Positions 1 through 8,127 of a stretch of 64,000 nt of DNA are shown in pieces (within the stretch, counting starts at the first letter, position 1; the number at the start of each line of letters is the position of its first letter). This DNA comes from Gemmatimonadaceae bacterium (lineage in GTDB: Bacteria; Gemmatimonadota; Gemmatimonadetes; Gemmatimonadales; Gemmatimonadaceae), in NCBI GenBank assembly GCA_019752115.1, contig JAIEMN010000020.1, positions 1 through 64,000 of the forward strand, read 5' to 3'. Under the pieces are notes generated by a model, which was not told the DNA's origin, searched no databases, and saw only the letters and a program-made list of their open reading frames with translations. A program made the position numbers and the translations under genes.

Positions 1-2
1 GC

Positions 3-74
3 CGACGGCGGCACTCCACGCTCGGCTACGTCAGCCCCGCCGAGTACGAAGCGCAACAGCCGATGGCCGCGTAG
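3..74 (+). CDS. IS3-family transposase, C-terminal end (truncated by window edge)
   Basis: Only the last 23 codons are inside the window. In this frame they read ...RRRHSTLGYVSPAEYE..., the characteristic C-terminal tail of the IS3-family OrfB integrase (DDE recombinase), followed by a TAG stop at 72-74. The last catalytic Glu of the DDE triad lies upstream, outside the window. A terminal inverted repeat follows 16 bases later, as expected for the right end of an IS3 element. The element's left end and its integrity cannot be judged here. Confidence 0.85.
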   Translation, partial: RRRHSTLGYVSPAEYEAQQPMAA

Positions 75-90
75 TATCGATCCGACACGC

Positions 91-114
91 GTCCACTTTT
101 TCGGGGCAACTCCA
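91..114 (+). mobile_element. Right terminal inverted repeat of the IS3-family element
   Basis: The stretch starts GTCCACTTTTTCGGGG and ends in CA, the usual IS3-family terminus. It lies just after the transposase stop codon. Its reverse complement should be found at the left end of the element, outside this window. The target duplication cannot be identified without the other end. Confidence 0.7.
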
Positions 115-115
115 A

Positions 116-153
116 ACCACGTATACGAACCACGTATACGTGGTACGTATACG
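116..153. repeat. CGTATACG palindrome cluster next to the IS end
   Basis: The 8-bp palindrome CGTATACG occurs three times with an exact 13-bp period, at 120-127, 133-140 and 146-153. The middle copy is the core of the perfect palindrome CCACGTATACGTGG (130-143). The segments 116-127 and 133-144 also form a perfect 12-bp inverted repeat with a 5-base spacer. The cluster fills the gap between the IS end and the stop codon of the stress protein gene. It could be an insertion hotspot, a protein-binding array, or a hairpin ending the minus-strand transcript. The function is unknown. Confidence 0.75.
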
Positions 154-163
154 CCGTTCGCAG

Positions 164-1081
164 TTACGGAGTAGGCACCGCCAACACCCCGCACCGCGCC
201 GTCCGCAGCACGCGCGTCGCAACGCTCCCCACCACCAGGCGCTCCAGGAAGCTGTGGCGCTGCGTCCCCACGGCGACCAGCTCGGCGTTCGACTGCTGCG
301 CGAAGGCGAGCAGCGCCGGCGCCGGATCGCCGCGCACGGCGACCGTCTCCACGGTGATCCCGGCGGGCACCTCGAGCTGATGCACGAGCTGATCGAAGAG
401 CGGGGGTAACGTGCGGCCGTACTCCGCGTCCCACGCCTGCCAATCCGCCGACGGGTGCTCGAAGCGCGGACGCACATGCACGAGACTCAGCTTGCCCCCC
501 GGTGAGAGCAGACGCAGCGCGAGATGCGCGGCCATGACACTCGCCGAACTGAAGTCGAGCCCCACCACCGCATGCGACGGCGTGCTGAAGTGCGGCGGCA
601 CGGCGAGCACCGGGACGTGCGACTCCCGGAGCGTGGCCAGCGTGGTCTCGGTGCCAAAGAGGCGATCGAGCGGATTGTGCCGACCAATGCCCATCACGAG
701 CATCGCGGCCCCGCGCTGTTCGGCCTCGTACGCAAGGGTGCGCGGGGGCGATCCCATCGCGATATGGATCGGCCACGACAGATCGCCGGCGGCGGCAATG
801 GAGAGCGAGCGCTGGAGATCGTCGTACAGCGCCTTGCGGCGGGACTCGTCGATCTCGGCCGGTACCGGCAGCACATCTATGCCCGCCGCGATCCCCGGCA
901 TCGGCTCACAGACGCCGATGATCTCCGGCGCCCCCCCCAACGCGTGTGCCGCCAGGCGCCCCGCCGTGAGGAGGGCCTCGCTGGATGCGACCGCGCCGTC
1001 GCATGCAATGAGAATCGGACCGCCGCCGATCGCTGGGGCGGCACTCGTGGCCGGCAAAGACATGTTGGCGATGGCGGACAT
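164..1081 (-). CDS. Tandem universal stress protein (two UspA domains)
   Basis: The 305-residue protein contains two consecutive Usp domains, roughly residues 20-155 and 165-303. Each ends in the family's nucleotide-loop region: GIGRHNPLDRLFG in the first and GTQRHSFLERLVVGSV followed by VLAVP in the second, matching the G-x2-G-x9-G type of ATP-binding Usp proteins. Tandem Usp proteins are cytoplasmic stress or energy-state proteins that bind ATP. The exact role is not predictable. A GGAGGG lies about 9 bases upstream of the ATG and supports this start. The gene is last before the IS remnant and is monocistronic or led by its own upstream region, which carries paired repeats at 1234-1263. Confidence 0.9.
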   Translation of the reverse strand: MSAIANMSLPATSAAPAIGGGPILIACDGAVASSEALLTAGRLAAHALGGAPEIIGVCEPMPGIAAGIDVLPVPAEIDESRRKALYDDLQRSLSIAAAGDLSWPIHIAMGSPPRTLAYEAEQRGAAMLVMGIGRHNPLDRLFGTETTLATLRESHVPVLAVPPHFSTPSHAVVGLDFSSASVMAAHLALRLLSPGGKLSLVHVRPRFEHPSADWQAWDAEYGRTLPPLFDQLVHQLEVPAGITVETVAVRGDPAPALLAFAQQSNAELVAVGTQRHSFLERLVVGSVATRVLRTARCGVLAVPTP

Positions 1082-1233
1082 CCTGCGAAACCCTCCGGTC
1101 GTGATGCCGGGTCAATCAGGCGAGCGGGACAGGGCCTGCACGACGGACCCGAAGTGGGGCATCACGCCACACGAATTAGAGGGTCGCACTTTGGGGATGA
1201 CCCCTCTATCGGGGAGACGCGACCGAACCGTCA

Positions 1234-1263
1234 GGGAATCCCGCACGTCCATGTGGGAATCCC
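1234..1263. promoter_or_regulatory. Paired GGGAATCCC sites upstream of the stress-protein gene
   Basis: The near-palindrome GGGAATCCC occurs at 1234-1242 and again at 1255-1263, exactly 21 bp apart, which is two helical turns. A second imperfect inverted repeat, AGAGGGTC (1178-1185) with GACCCCTCT (1199-1207), lies closer to the gene. The spacing suggests an operator for a dimeric regulator, but no regulator is named by the sequence. The region 1082-1333 carries no gene. Confidence 0.4.
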
Positions 1264-1333
1264 TTCAATTCACATGCACAACTCCGAATTCCACCGTCCG
1301 GAGATCGCGGTCCAATACTGGTAGGACCATCTA

Positions 1334-2737
1334 TTACAAGGCCCAGCGGAGCCCACGCGCGACCCGATCCAGGATCCGGTGACCCAGCGTTCTTTCAGAC
1401 CATTTTTGCGACGTTATCGCGACACTATCAGATAAGTCATCCAGAAAAGTGCGCTCCATGGCGGCGCCGCAGGCACTATCCAGCAGCAACACGTTGCACT
1501 CCGCGTTGAGCCACAGCGACCGGAAGTCGAGATTCGACGACCCGATCAGCGACGCATAGCCGTCCACCACCAGCGTCTTGGCGTGCAGCGTGGCCCGCTG
1601 GTACTCGAAGATCTGTACGCCAGCCCGGAGCAGCATCGCATAGGCCCCATGCGCCGCATGGCGCACCAGGGGCACGTCCGTCCGTTCGCTGGGGAGCAGC
1701 AACCGCACATCCACCCCGCGCTGCGCCGCCAGCACCAGCAGCCGGAGCGCCTGGGTCGGGGGTGCGAAATACGGCGTCGTGATCCAGAGCCGTTCGCGGG
1801 CGGCCCCAACCAGCGCCGCGAGCACCGACAGCGTTTCGCGTTCCCCCCGGCCGGGGCGCGAGTCGATCACGAACGCCATCGTCTCACCGTCAGCGGGCGC
1901 GAGCGTCGCATCGGGCACGCGACGGACCCGTCGCCCGCGCCGGCGCTTGGCCAGCGTGCGCTTCACGATCGTCTGCAGCGCGCGGGCGCCGAATGGTCGA
2001 GCCCCCGGCGGGCGCACGATCCCTTCGCTCCAGCTCACATACGCGAGACCGGGGAGCGCCGGGCCCCGCGCGCGATCCCAGCCTTCGGCGAAGACCGCCG
2101 CCAGTTCGCGCGCCACCGACCCATGCACTTCCACGAACGTGTCGCGCCACGCGTCGTGATGCTGGCGAATGCTCGAGCCGTACTCCTCGCCGATGTTCAT
2201 CCCGCCGGTGAACGCGATGGTGCGATCGATCACCAGCAGCTTGCGATGATCGCGACGCAGCGCTTCGAAGGGATGGTGCCAGACCCGGTGAAAGTGGCGC
2301 ACCTGCACGCCGCTCTTTTCGAGCAGGCTCCAGAAGCGATCGGCGGTCGCGATTGAGCCCACCGCATCGGCGAGCACACAGACGCGCACGCCACGCTGCG
2401 CTGCCGACGCGAGCGCCACCTGCACCGCCGCACCGAGGCGATCGTCGCGCAGGATGTACGTCTCCAGCAGAATCTCCTCGCGCGCGGCCGCCATCGCCTC
2501 ATGCATGCGCGCAAACGCCTCGGCGCCATCGGAGAGCAGGCGCACCGGCGGCGCCACATGCAGCGGCGCGTCGTCGATCTGCTGAATCAGCGTGCGGAAC
2601 GCCGGATCGTGCACGCCATGATCGAGGACCCGCGCCGCCGCCCACGCCCGCACCGGGCGCTGCAACCGCCAGCGGGACAGGCGCGCATCACGCCTGTCGT
2701 GGCGAGCGGGCAAGGAATCCGGCGGCGGGACGGCCAT
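1334..2737 (-). CDS. Cardiolipin synthase-like phospholipase D family protein
   Basis: The 467-residue protein has two PLD domains with intact HKD motifs: HRKLLVID near the middle and HAKTLVVD in the C-terminal third. Both are followed by the expected conserved Gly/Asn stretches (GGMNIGEEYG and GSSNLDFRSL). This two-HKD layout and length fit bacterial cardiolipin synthases, which condense two phosphatidylglycerols or transfer a phosphatidyl group at the inner membrane. The N-terminus is Arg-rich and lacks the two obvious membrane helices of classical Cls, so it resembles the ClsB/YbhO-type enzymes more than ClsA. It could also be another PLD-family transphosphatidylase. It stands alone, separated by about 60 bases from the transporter gene. 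Confidence 0.85.
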   Translation of the reverse strand: MAVPPPDSLPARHDRRDARLSRWRLQRPVRAWAAARVLDHGVHDPAFRTLIQQIDDAPLHVAPPVRLLSDGAEAFARMHEAMAAAREEILLETYILRDDRLGAAVQVALASAAQRGVRVCVLADAVGSIATADRFWSLLEKSGVQVRHFHRVWHHPFEALRRDHRKLLVIDRTIAFTGGMNIGEEYGSSIRQHHDAWRDTFVEVHGSVARELAAVFAEGWDRARGPALPGLAYVSWSEGIVRPPGARPFGARALQTIVKRTLAKRRRGRRVRRVPDATLAPADGETMAFVIDSRPGRGERETLSVLAALVGAARERLWITTPYFAPPTQALRLLVLAAQRGVDVRLLLPSERTDVPLVRHAAHGAYAMLLRAGVQIFEYQRATLHAKTLVVDGYASLIGSSNLDFRSLWLNAECNVLLLDSACGAAMERTFLDDLSDSVAITSQKWSERTLGHRILDRVARGLRWAL

Positions 2738-2798
2738 GCGCGGAAGCTAACCCACGACAACGCGGTGCGATCCCTTCCACCCCACTGCGTTTACCGCG

Positions 2799-4046
2799 TC
2801 ATCCCGCCGCGAAGAATCGAATCAAGAACTGACAGAACAGCGCCCCCAGCACCGTCATCGAAAAGCCCCACAACAGCAGCTGACGGAACAGGCGCTTGGT
2901 ATCCGTCCCCGCCGGCACCGCCGCGATGCACAGCGAGCCGATCGTCGAGAGCGGCGACACATCCACCACCGCCGCGCCGACGTTGATGCTGAGCGCGATC
3001 TCGAGCGGATTCCCGCCACCAAGCTTGGCCACGAGCCCGGGTACCGCCGGCAGGAAGGCCGGATACACCACCCCCGACGTCGAGCTGTACGTCGACAGCA
3101 GGCCGGTGACGCCGGCGATCGCCCCATTCACCGTGCCGGGCGTGGCGAGCTTGGCAAGCAGCGTGCTGAAGAGATCCATGCCACCCGTCTTCTCGAGCAC
3201 ACCCACCAGGACGGACACGCCGCACACCATGACGAGCACGGCCCAGGGCACCTGCTTGATCATGCCGTTGTCGTCGCCGAAGCCGGCGAGCACCAGCACC
3301 GACGCGGCACCAAAGGCGAGCAGGCCGGGATTGAGCTTGTAGAACACCACGCCGAGCATCCACAGCACCCCGACGGCCACCGTGAGGCCGTGCGTACGGG
3401 TGAAGTGCACCGGTCGCGGTTCATGCGCGTGGCGATGCGCCGTGAGCAAACGCGGGCCACCGAAGAGCGCCCAGGCGATCATCGCGGCGAGCGCATGCGC
3501 GGCGAAGTTGGCCCCCCACACCGCCCACGGGTGCCCACCGAGCCCCGCCTTCTCCATCAGCCCCGCCACCAGCACGCCGATCGCGCTGATCGGCGAGAGA
3601 TTCCCCGCATTCGCGCCATTGCCGATCATGAGCGCGGTGAGCAGCGGCGGGACCTCCGCTTCGTGCGCGAGCCCCATCGCGATCGGCGCCAGCAGCGCCA
3701 CGGTGGCGATCGCGCCGGGGCCCATCGTGGAGATCGCACACGCCAGCACAAAGAGCAGCAGCGGCAGCAGCCCCGATCGCCCGTGCAGCGCGCGCACGCC
3801 GGCGTGCGTGATGGCGTCCATCGTGCCATTCCCCTGCGCCACGCCGAAGAGCAGCGTCACGCCCACGAGCGTGAGGAAGAGCGAGCTCGGAAACGCCGTC
3901 ATCACCTGCTCCACCTTCCACCCGGCGCCGAACACCGCGATGGGCCACGCCAGCGCCACCGCCAGCACGCCCACGTTGAGGCGCGAGGTAAGGCTCGCGC
4001 CGATCACGATGAGCAGGGCGATCAGCGACAGTTCAGCCGGCCTCAT
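2799..4046 (-). CDS. MatC-type dicarboxylate (malonate) carrier
   Basis: The 415-residue polytopic membrane protein starts MRPAELSLIALLIVIGASL and resembles the MatC N-terminal family and SLC13-like carriers. Conserved polar hairpin-like segments such as AISTMGPGAIATVALLAP and MIGNGANAGNLSPISA (in the first half) and a matching GLLSTYSSTSGVVYPAFLP (second half) fit the internal pseudo-symmetry of such carriers. The start is placed at this Met because it begins the first membrane helix and lies 10 bases after the stop of the CoA-ligase gene; a longer reading frame only adds a Cys/Arg-rich shadow. Pairing with the adjacent MatB-like ligase suggests malonate or a related dicarboxylate as substrate; this is inference. 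Confidence 0.8.
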   Translation of the reverse strand: MRPAELSLIALLIVIGASLTSRLNVGVLAVALAWPIAVFGAGWKVEQVMTAFPSSLFLTLVGVTLLFGVAQGNGTMDAITHAGVRALHGRSGLLPLLLFVLACAISTMGPGAIATVALLAPIAMGLAHEAEVPPLLTALMIGNGANAGNLSPISAIGVLVAGLMEKAGLGGHPWAVWGANFAAHALAAMIAWALFGGPRLLTAHRHAHEPRPVHFTRTHGLTVAVGVLWMLGVVFYKLNPGLLAFGAASVLVLAGFGDDNGMIKQVPWAVLVMVCGVSVLVGVLEKTGGMDLFSTLLAKLATPGTVNGAIAGVTGLLSTYSSTSGVVYPAFLPAVPGLVAKLGGGNPLEIALSINVGAAVVDVSPLSTIGSLCIAAVPAGTDTKRLFRQLLLWGFSMTVLGALFCQFLIRFFAAG

Positions 4047-4056
4047 GCGCGGGGCC

Positions 4057-5547
4057 TCAGGTGGGAGTGTAGGGCGGCAGCAGGTGCCGTTGCACCTTGC
4101 CCAGCGCGGTCCGCGGCAGCGCGTCCACACGTACAAAGCCGCGCGGCACCTTGAAGCTCGCCAGCTGCGCCCGCACCTGGCCCTCGAGCGCTCCCAGATC
4201 GACGTCGTCGCCGCACACGACGTACGCCACCGGCACTTCGCCGCGACGCGCGTCCTTCACGCCAACCACCGCCGCCTCGCGAATCCCGGGCAGCTCGGCG
4301 AGCAGTTCTTCGATCTCGCGCGGATAGATGTTGAAGCCCCCCGAAATGATCAGGTCACTGCGACGCCCTTCGAGCGTGATATACCCGTCGGCCGCACGCA
4401 CCCCCACATCGCCGGTGCGGAACCATCCATCCTGCCACGCGGCGGCCGTGGCCTCGGGGCGACGCCAGTAGCCGGCGCACACATTCGGCCCCTGCACCAG
4501 CAGTTCACCGCTCGTGCCATCGGGCACGTCGTCACCGGCATCGTTCACGATGCGCACGCGCGTGAGCGGCAACGGCAGCCCCACCGTGCCCGCGCGCCGC
4601 TCCCCATGATACGGGTTGCTCACGTTCATGAGGGTTTCGGTCATGCCGTAGCGCTCGAGAATCACGTGCCCGAAGCGGTCGCGGAACTGCTCCAGCACCG
4701 GCGCCGGCAGCGGGGCACTCCCCGACACGAAGAGCCGCACCCCCTCGCCGATCGCCCGCTGCTGCTCAGCGGGCAGCTCCAGCAGCCGTACGTACATCGT
4801 GGGCACGCCAAAGAACACGGTGGGCTTGTAGTCGGCGAACCACTGCGGCGCCTTCTCGTGCTCGAAGCGCTCCACCAGATACAGGTGACAGCCACTGAGC
4901 AGCCACGCGTGCACGCCATTGCCCAGCCCATGGACGTGAAAGAGCGGCAGGGTGGCGAGATAGCGATCGGCCGCGGTGAACTCCCACTGCTGCACCAGCG
5001 CGAGGCCGTTCGCCGCAAAGTTGCCATGCGTGAGCACCGCGCCCTTCGACGCGCCGGTCGTGCCCGAGGTATACACCAGCGCCATCGGGGTATCGGCGCC
5101 GGTGACCACCGCATCGCGGCGATCCGCGGCGGTGCCCGCGCGCCCCTCGGCCGCAGCGTGGAGCGCCTCGACATCCCACCACGCCGTCCCGTCCGGCAGC
5201 AGCGGCGCCTGCGCGGCCGTGGTAATCACCGCCACCGGATCGGCATCCCGCACGATGTGCGCGATCTCGCGCTCCCGATACAGCACGTTGATCGGCACCA
5301 CGATCGCCCCGGTCTTCACGCCCGCGAGCCAGAGATCGAGGATCTCCGGGCGATTCGTGAGATAGAACGCCACACGATCGCCGCGACCGATGCCGCGCGC
5401 GCGCAGCTCCGCCGCGAGCCGATTGCTCCGTGTCTCGAGGTCGCCGAAGGTGGCGTGCGTCAGGCGGCCATCGGCCGCCTCGAACGACAGCGCCGACGCG
5501 TCCGCGCGCCCCCGCAGGGCGCGATCAAAGAGTCCCAGCAGTGACAT
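4057..5547 (-). CDS. Acyl-CoA synthetase, probable malonyl-CoA synthetase (MatB-like)
   Basis: The 496-residue adenylate-forming enzyme has the AMP-binding P-loop YTSGTTGASKG, the RYGMTET motif, the hinge region (GRRSDLIISGGFNIYP) and the catalytic C-terminal Lys in RTALGKVQRHLL. Its length and the segment GMTETLMNVSNPYHGERR closely parallel malonyl-CoA synthetases (MatB/ACSF3 group), which make malonyl-CoA from malonate, ATP and CoA in the cytoplasm. The downstream MatC-type carrier supports this. The start MSLLGLFDRAL is preferred over a Met 13 codons earlier because it matches the family N-terminus. Another short or medium acyl-CoA ligase specificity is possible. Confidence 0.85.
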   Translation of the reverse strand: MSLLGLFDRALRGRADASALSFEAADGRLTHATFGDLETRSNRLAAELRARGIGRGDRVAFYLTNRPEILDLWLAGVKTGAIVVPINVLYREREIAHIVRDADPVAVITTAAQAPLLPDGTAWWDVEALHAAAEGRAGTAADRRDAVVTGADTPMALVYTSGTTGASKGAVLTHGNFAANGLALVQQWEFTAADRYLATLPLFHVHGLGNGVHAWLLSGCHLYLVERFEHEKAPQWFADYKPTVFFGVPTMYVRLLELPAEQQRAIGEGVRLFVSGSAPLPAPVLEQFRDRFGHVILERYGMTETLMNVSNPYHGERRAGTVGLPLPLTRVRIVNDAGDDVPDGTSGELLVQGPNVCAGYWRRPEATAAAWQDGWFRTGDVGVRAADGYITLEGRRSDLIISGGFNIYPREIEELLAELPGIREAAVVGVKDARRGEVPVAYVVCGDDVDLGALEGQVRAQLASFKVPRGFVRVDALPRTALGKVQRHLLPPYTPT

Positions 5548-5604
5548 GGCGCGGAAGGTACCCCCGCGCCCTGAGCGGTCAAGCAAGCACCGCGCGCGCG
5601 CGCG

Positions 5605-5886
5605 TCAGACGATCAGACGTCGGAGCGCGCGCGCCGTCTCGAGGACGGTGTCGGCAAAGCCTTCCCGCTGGAGCTCTTCCAACGTGTAGCCGGCATCACG
5701 CAGCAGTGTCTGCAGCAGCGCCACCAATCGGGATTCCGGATCGAGATCCGGGCGGCGGCGCACGTCGTCGAGCCGTACCTCGGCCGTCGCGCCGGCGGTA
5801 GTGGCCCAGGCCAGCGTGGCCAGCGCATACGCATGTTCGACGCCACCGGCGAACGCGCCGAAGGACTCACGGAGAGCGATGGGCAT
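5605..5886 (-). CDS. Small protein resembling a degenerate HD domain
   Basis: The 93-residue soluble protein, MPIALRESFG..., has no signal peptide or membrane segment. Its second half (LVALLQTLLRDAGYTLEELQREGF...VLETARALRRL) follows the pattern of HD-domain hydrolases of the RelA/SpoT type, where one expects LLHDVxEDTxxTLEDLxxxGFxxxVxxAVxxLT. The metal-binding His-Asp pair is absent (LLQTLLRDAG). If related, it would be a non-catalytic version. This resemblance was read by eye and is tentative. It lies upstream of the CoA ligase, 57 bases away, and downstream of another small unknown gene, so a shared transcript is possible. Confidence 0.6.
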   Translation of the reverse strand: MPIALRESFGAFAGGVEHAYALATLAWATTAGATAEVRLDDVRRRPDLDPESRLVALLQTLLRDAGYTLEELQREGFADTVLETARALRRLIV

Positions 5887-5978
5887 GCACAGCGTCCGGT
5901 AAGGGAGAGCACAACCGTGGACCCAACATCGGTGCACGATCGGTGCCGCCCGCGGCTCAGCGCGGCACCCTGAGCGGA

Positions 5979-6416
5979 TCAGCCGACGCGCAATTCCTGC
6001 GTCAGCGCTCGGACGCCGGGGAGTGACAGGCCGTCCTCCTCGAAGACCAGCACGCCGACCAGCGCCCGCGCCACGTCGTCGGGCAGGCGATCGGCGCGAA
6101 AGGCCTGAATCACCGGGCCCGTCCGCATCGCATCGCCCAGCCGCGGCTGGGCCCATCCGCCCTCGAGCGTGGGCTCGGCGTCATACCCATCCATCAGCAC
6201 CGCCGGCAGGCGCGTCGCCGCCGCCCCGCGATACACCAGCGCCGGCGCGCCGGGCCCGAGACTCCGCTCGAAGAGCACTTGCCACGCCATCGGTCGCGCC
6301 CCGCCCTCTCGCGTGCCGGTCGCCACCACGACGCGCGGCTCACGCGCGAGCACGTGCATCCGCTGCACGGCGTCCTGCAGATCTTCGAGGATTCGCGTTG
6401 CGCGGTCGTCGGTCAT
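5979..6416 (-). CDS. Hypothetical protein, 145 aa
   Basis: I do not recognise the family. The protein is soluble, acidic and without signal peptide or membrane helices. It begins with a helix-forming stretch (MTDDRATRILEDLQDAVQRMHVL) and continues with a mixed alpha/beta sequence rich in Gly, Ala and Pro. It lies 12 bases downstream of the M48 protease gene on the same strand and is probably cotranscribed with it. No functional motif is visible. Confidence 0.65.
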   Translation of the reverse strand: MTDDRATRILEDLQDAVQRMHVLAREPRVVVATGTREGGARPMAWQVLFERSLGPGAPALVYRGAAATRLPAVLMDGYDAEPTLEGGWAQPRLGDAMRTGPVIQAFRADRLPDDVARALVGVLVFEEDGLSLPGVRALTQELRVG

Positions 6417-6428
6417 GCCGAGAAGCTA

Positions 6429-7877
6429 CTACGGGTTCACGCGCTTCAACACCATGCCGCGCGGCAACGCCGTGGTGGCCTCGATGCCGTTGATCAGCAG
6501 CACCTCGTCGGCCGAAATGGCGCTCGGATACCGCTGCACGTACTGCGCCCCCGTCATCGCCTGATCGAGCGTCACGAGGCTCACCCGCATGGGCTGCACC
6601 GCGAGCGCCGTCGCATCGGTGAGCGGCTTGAAGGAGCGCATGGCCGCGTCCAGCAGCGGACCGTGCTGCGCCGCTACTTGGGGCACCACGAGACCGAGCA
6701 TGAGATACGTGGTGCCGTTGTACGAGAGCGCCGTGGCCAGCCCGTTGAGGGGGCCCTGCGGCGTTTGGGCATCGAACGCCGCCTGCACCGCCGGCAGGCC
6801 GTTGATGGACACCTGGCCGCTCTGGCGCACCGTGATCCCCTGCTGACTCACGAACGACTGTATCGCCTGCGCCGGTGTCCCCTGCCCCGGCACCAGTTGC
6901 AGCTGCGCGCCATTGTCGGCACTCACCGCGATCACGGCATCGGGCTGATTCGCCGTCTTCCATCCGGTGGGGAAGGTGATCTCGAAGCGCAGATCCGGGT
7001 GCAGAAAGCGCGTCCCGCGGAAGAAGCCGTTCCGCGGATTCTCCCCGTACATCATGCCGTTCAGCAGACGCAGAAAGGGCTCGCGGTTTACCTTCGTGTT
7101 CGCGAGCTGCGCCGGCGTGGTGTGCGCGAGTCGCTGCTCGGCGCGTTGCACGCGATTCCCGGGATCGGGGTGCGTACTCTGCCACTCGGGGACGCGCCCG
7201 CCACCCGACGAGAGGCGGCCGAGCATCGTGAACACCTTGGGTGATTCGCGCACATCGAACCCTTGGGCGAGCGAGTACTGAAACCCGAGCGCGTCGGCCT
7301 GCAGCTCGTCGTCCCGACCGAACTTGAGGAACAGGAGCGACGCGCCGGTCCCCAACAGATCCCCGTACTTCGCCACGGTGGGGGAGACGATGCTCGCGCC
7401 CACGAGCCCGATCTGTGCCAGTTGCTGCTGGCTCATCGCCGCCACGGTGTGCTTGGCGGTGACGTGGCCGATCTCATGGCCCACCACCTCGGCGAGCTCC
7501 GCTTCGCTGTTGATGTGCGTCAGCAGGCCGCGCGTGACGAAGATGAAGCCGCCGGGATAGGCAAAGGCATTCACCGCCGCGTCGTCGAGGACGTGGAACT
7601 CCCACGGCAGACTCGGCCGCTCGGACTTGGCCGCCATCGCCTGCCCGATCCGCCGCACGGTGGCCAGGGCCTCGGGGCTCGGCACTTCGCCGACCCGCTT
7701 GAGGTCGTTCTGGGAAGCCTCGCGCCCCATCTGCACCTCCTGCGACTCCGACACGAGCGACAGCTCGCGCCGTCCGGTCACCGGATTGGTGGCACAGGCG
7801 GTCAGCAGCAGCGCCAGCGCCGTGCGGCGGACGGTGGCCGAACCACGCGGCATCGCGGGTAACGGGGGGACTCCCAT
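6429..7877 (-). CDS. M48-family zinc metalloprotease lipoprotein (BepA-like)
   Basis: The 482-residue protein starts MGVPPLPAMPRG. A GGAG six bases upstream decides this start over other in-frame Mets. It has a lipoprotein signal with lipobox LLTAC (Cys28). The M48 zinc site HEIGH is at 134-138 and the third ligand Glu192 lies in DDELQADALGF. The sequence downstream (STHPDPGNRVQRAE) is typical of periplasmic M48 proteases such as BepA/YfgC, which degrade or assist outer-membrane proteins. The C-terminal 190 residues form an extra domain (FEITFPTGWKTANQ...) in place of the BepA TPR domain. It is predicted to be attached to the membrane and periplasmic. The two small genes downstream may share its transcript. 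Confidence 0.9.
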   Translation of the reverse strand: MGVPPLPAMPRGSATVRRTALALLLTACATNPVTGRRELSLVSESQEVQMGREASQNDLKRVGEVPSPEALATVRRIGQAMAAKSERPSLPWEFHVLDDAAVNAFAYPGGFIFVTRGLLTHINSEAELAEVVGHEIGHVTAKHTVAAMSQQQLAQIGLVGASIVSPTVAKYGDLLGTGASLLFLKFGRDDELQADALGFQYSLAQGFDVRESPKVFTMLGRLSSGGGRVPEWQSTHPDPGNRVQRAEQRLAHTTPAQLANTKVNREPFLRLLNGMMYGENPRNGFFRGTRFLHPDLRFEITFPTGWKTANQPDAVIAVSADNGAQLQLVPGQGTPAQAIQSFVSQQGITVRQSGQVSINGLPAVQAAFDAQTPQGPLNGLATALSYNGTTYLMLGLVVPQVAAQHGPLLDAAMRSFKPLTDATALAVQPMRVSLVTLDQAMTGAQYVQRYPSAISADEVLLINGIEATTALPRGMVLKRVNP

Positions 7878-8127
7878 GGGTTCTCCGGTATGAGGCTCAC
7901 AGACCACGTGGGCAAGCCACATGCCCATCGACAGCCTGACGTGTGGGCGAGCAAGCGATTTGCCGGTGTTGAAATGACATGCGGTTCACACATCCCGACA
8001 ATGCACCCAATGGCTGAGTTCGGTGCACTTTATTTTGCTTGACCCTCTAGACTATAGAAGGCACATTCTCATGTGGACCTGAGGTCTGCTTTTGTAGCTC
8101 TTGTCACGCTCCAGTCAAATCGCCCCC

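Noticed and set aside
3382-5544. 720-residue open frame opposite the carrier and ligase genes
   Set aside because: No family resemblance; the minus-strand enzymes carry full motifs.
8030-8075. TTGACC-based sigma-70 promoter before the CsgG-like gene
   Set aside because: With normal spacing the -10 hexamer matches only about half the consensus, too weak to report as a feature.
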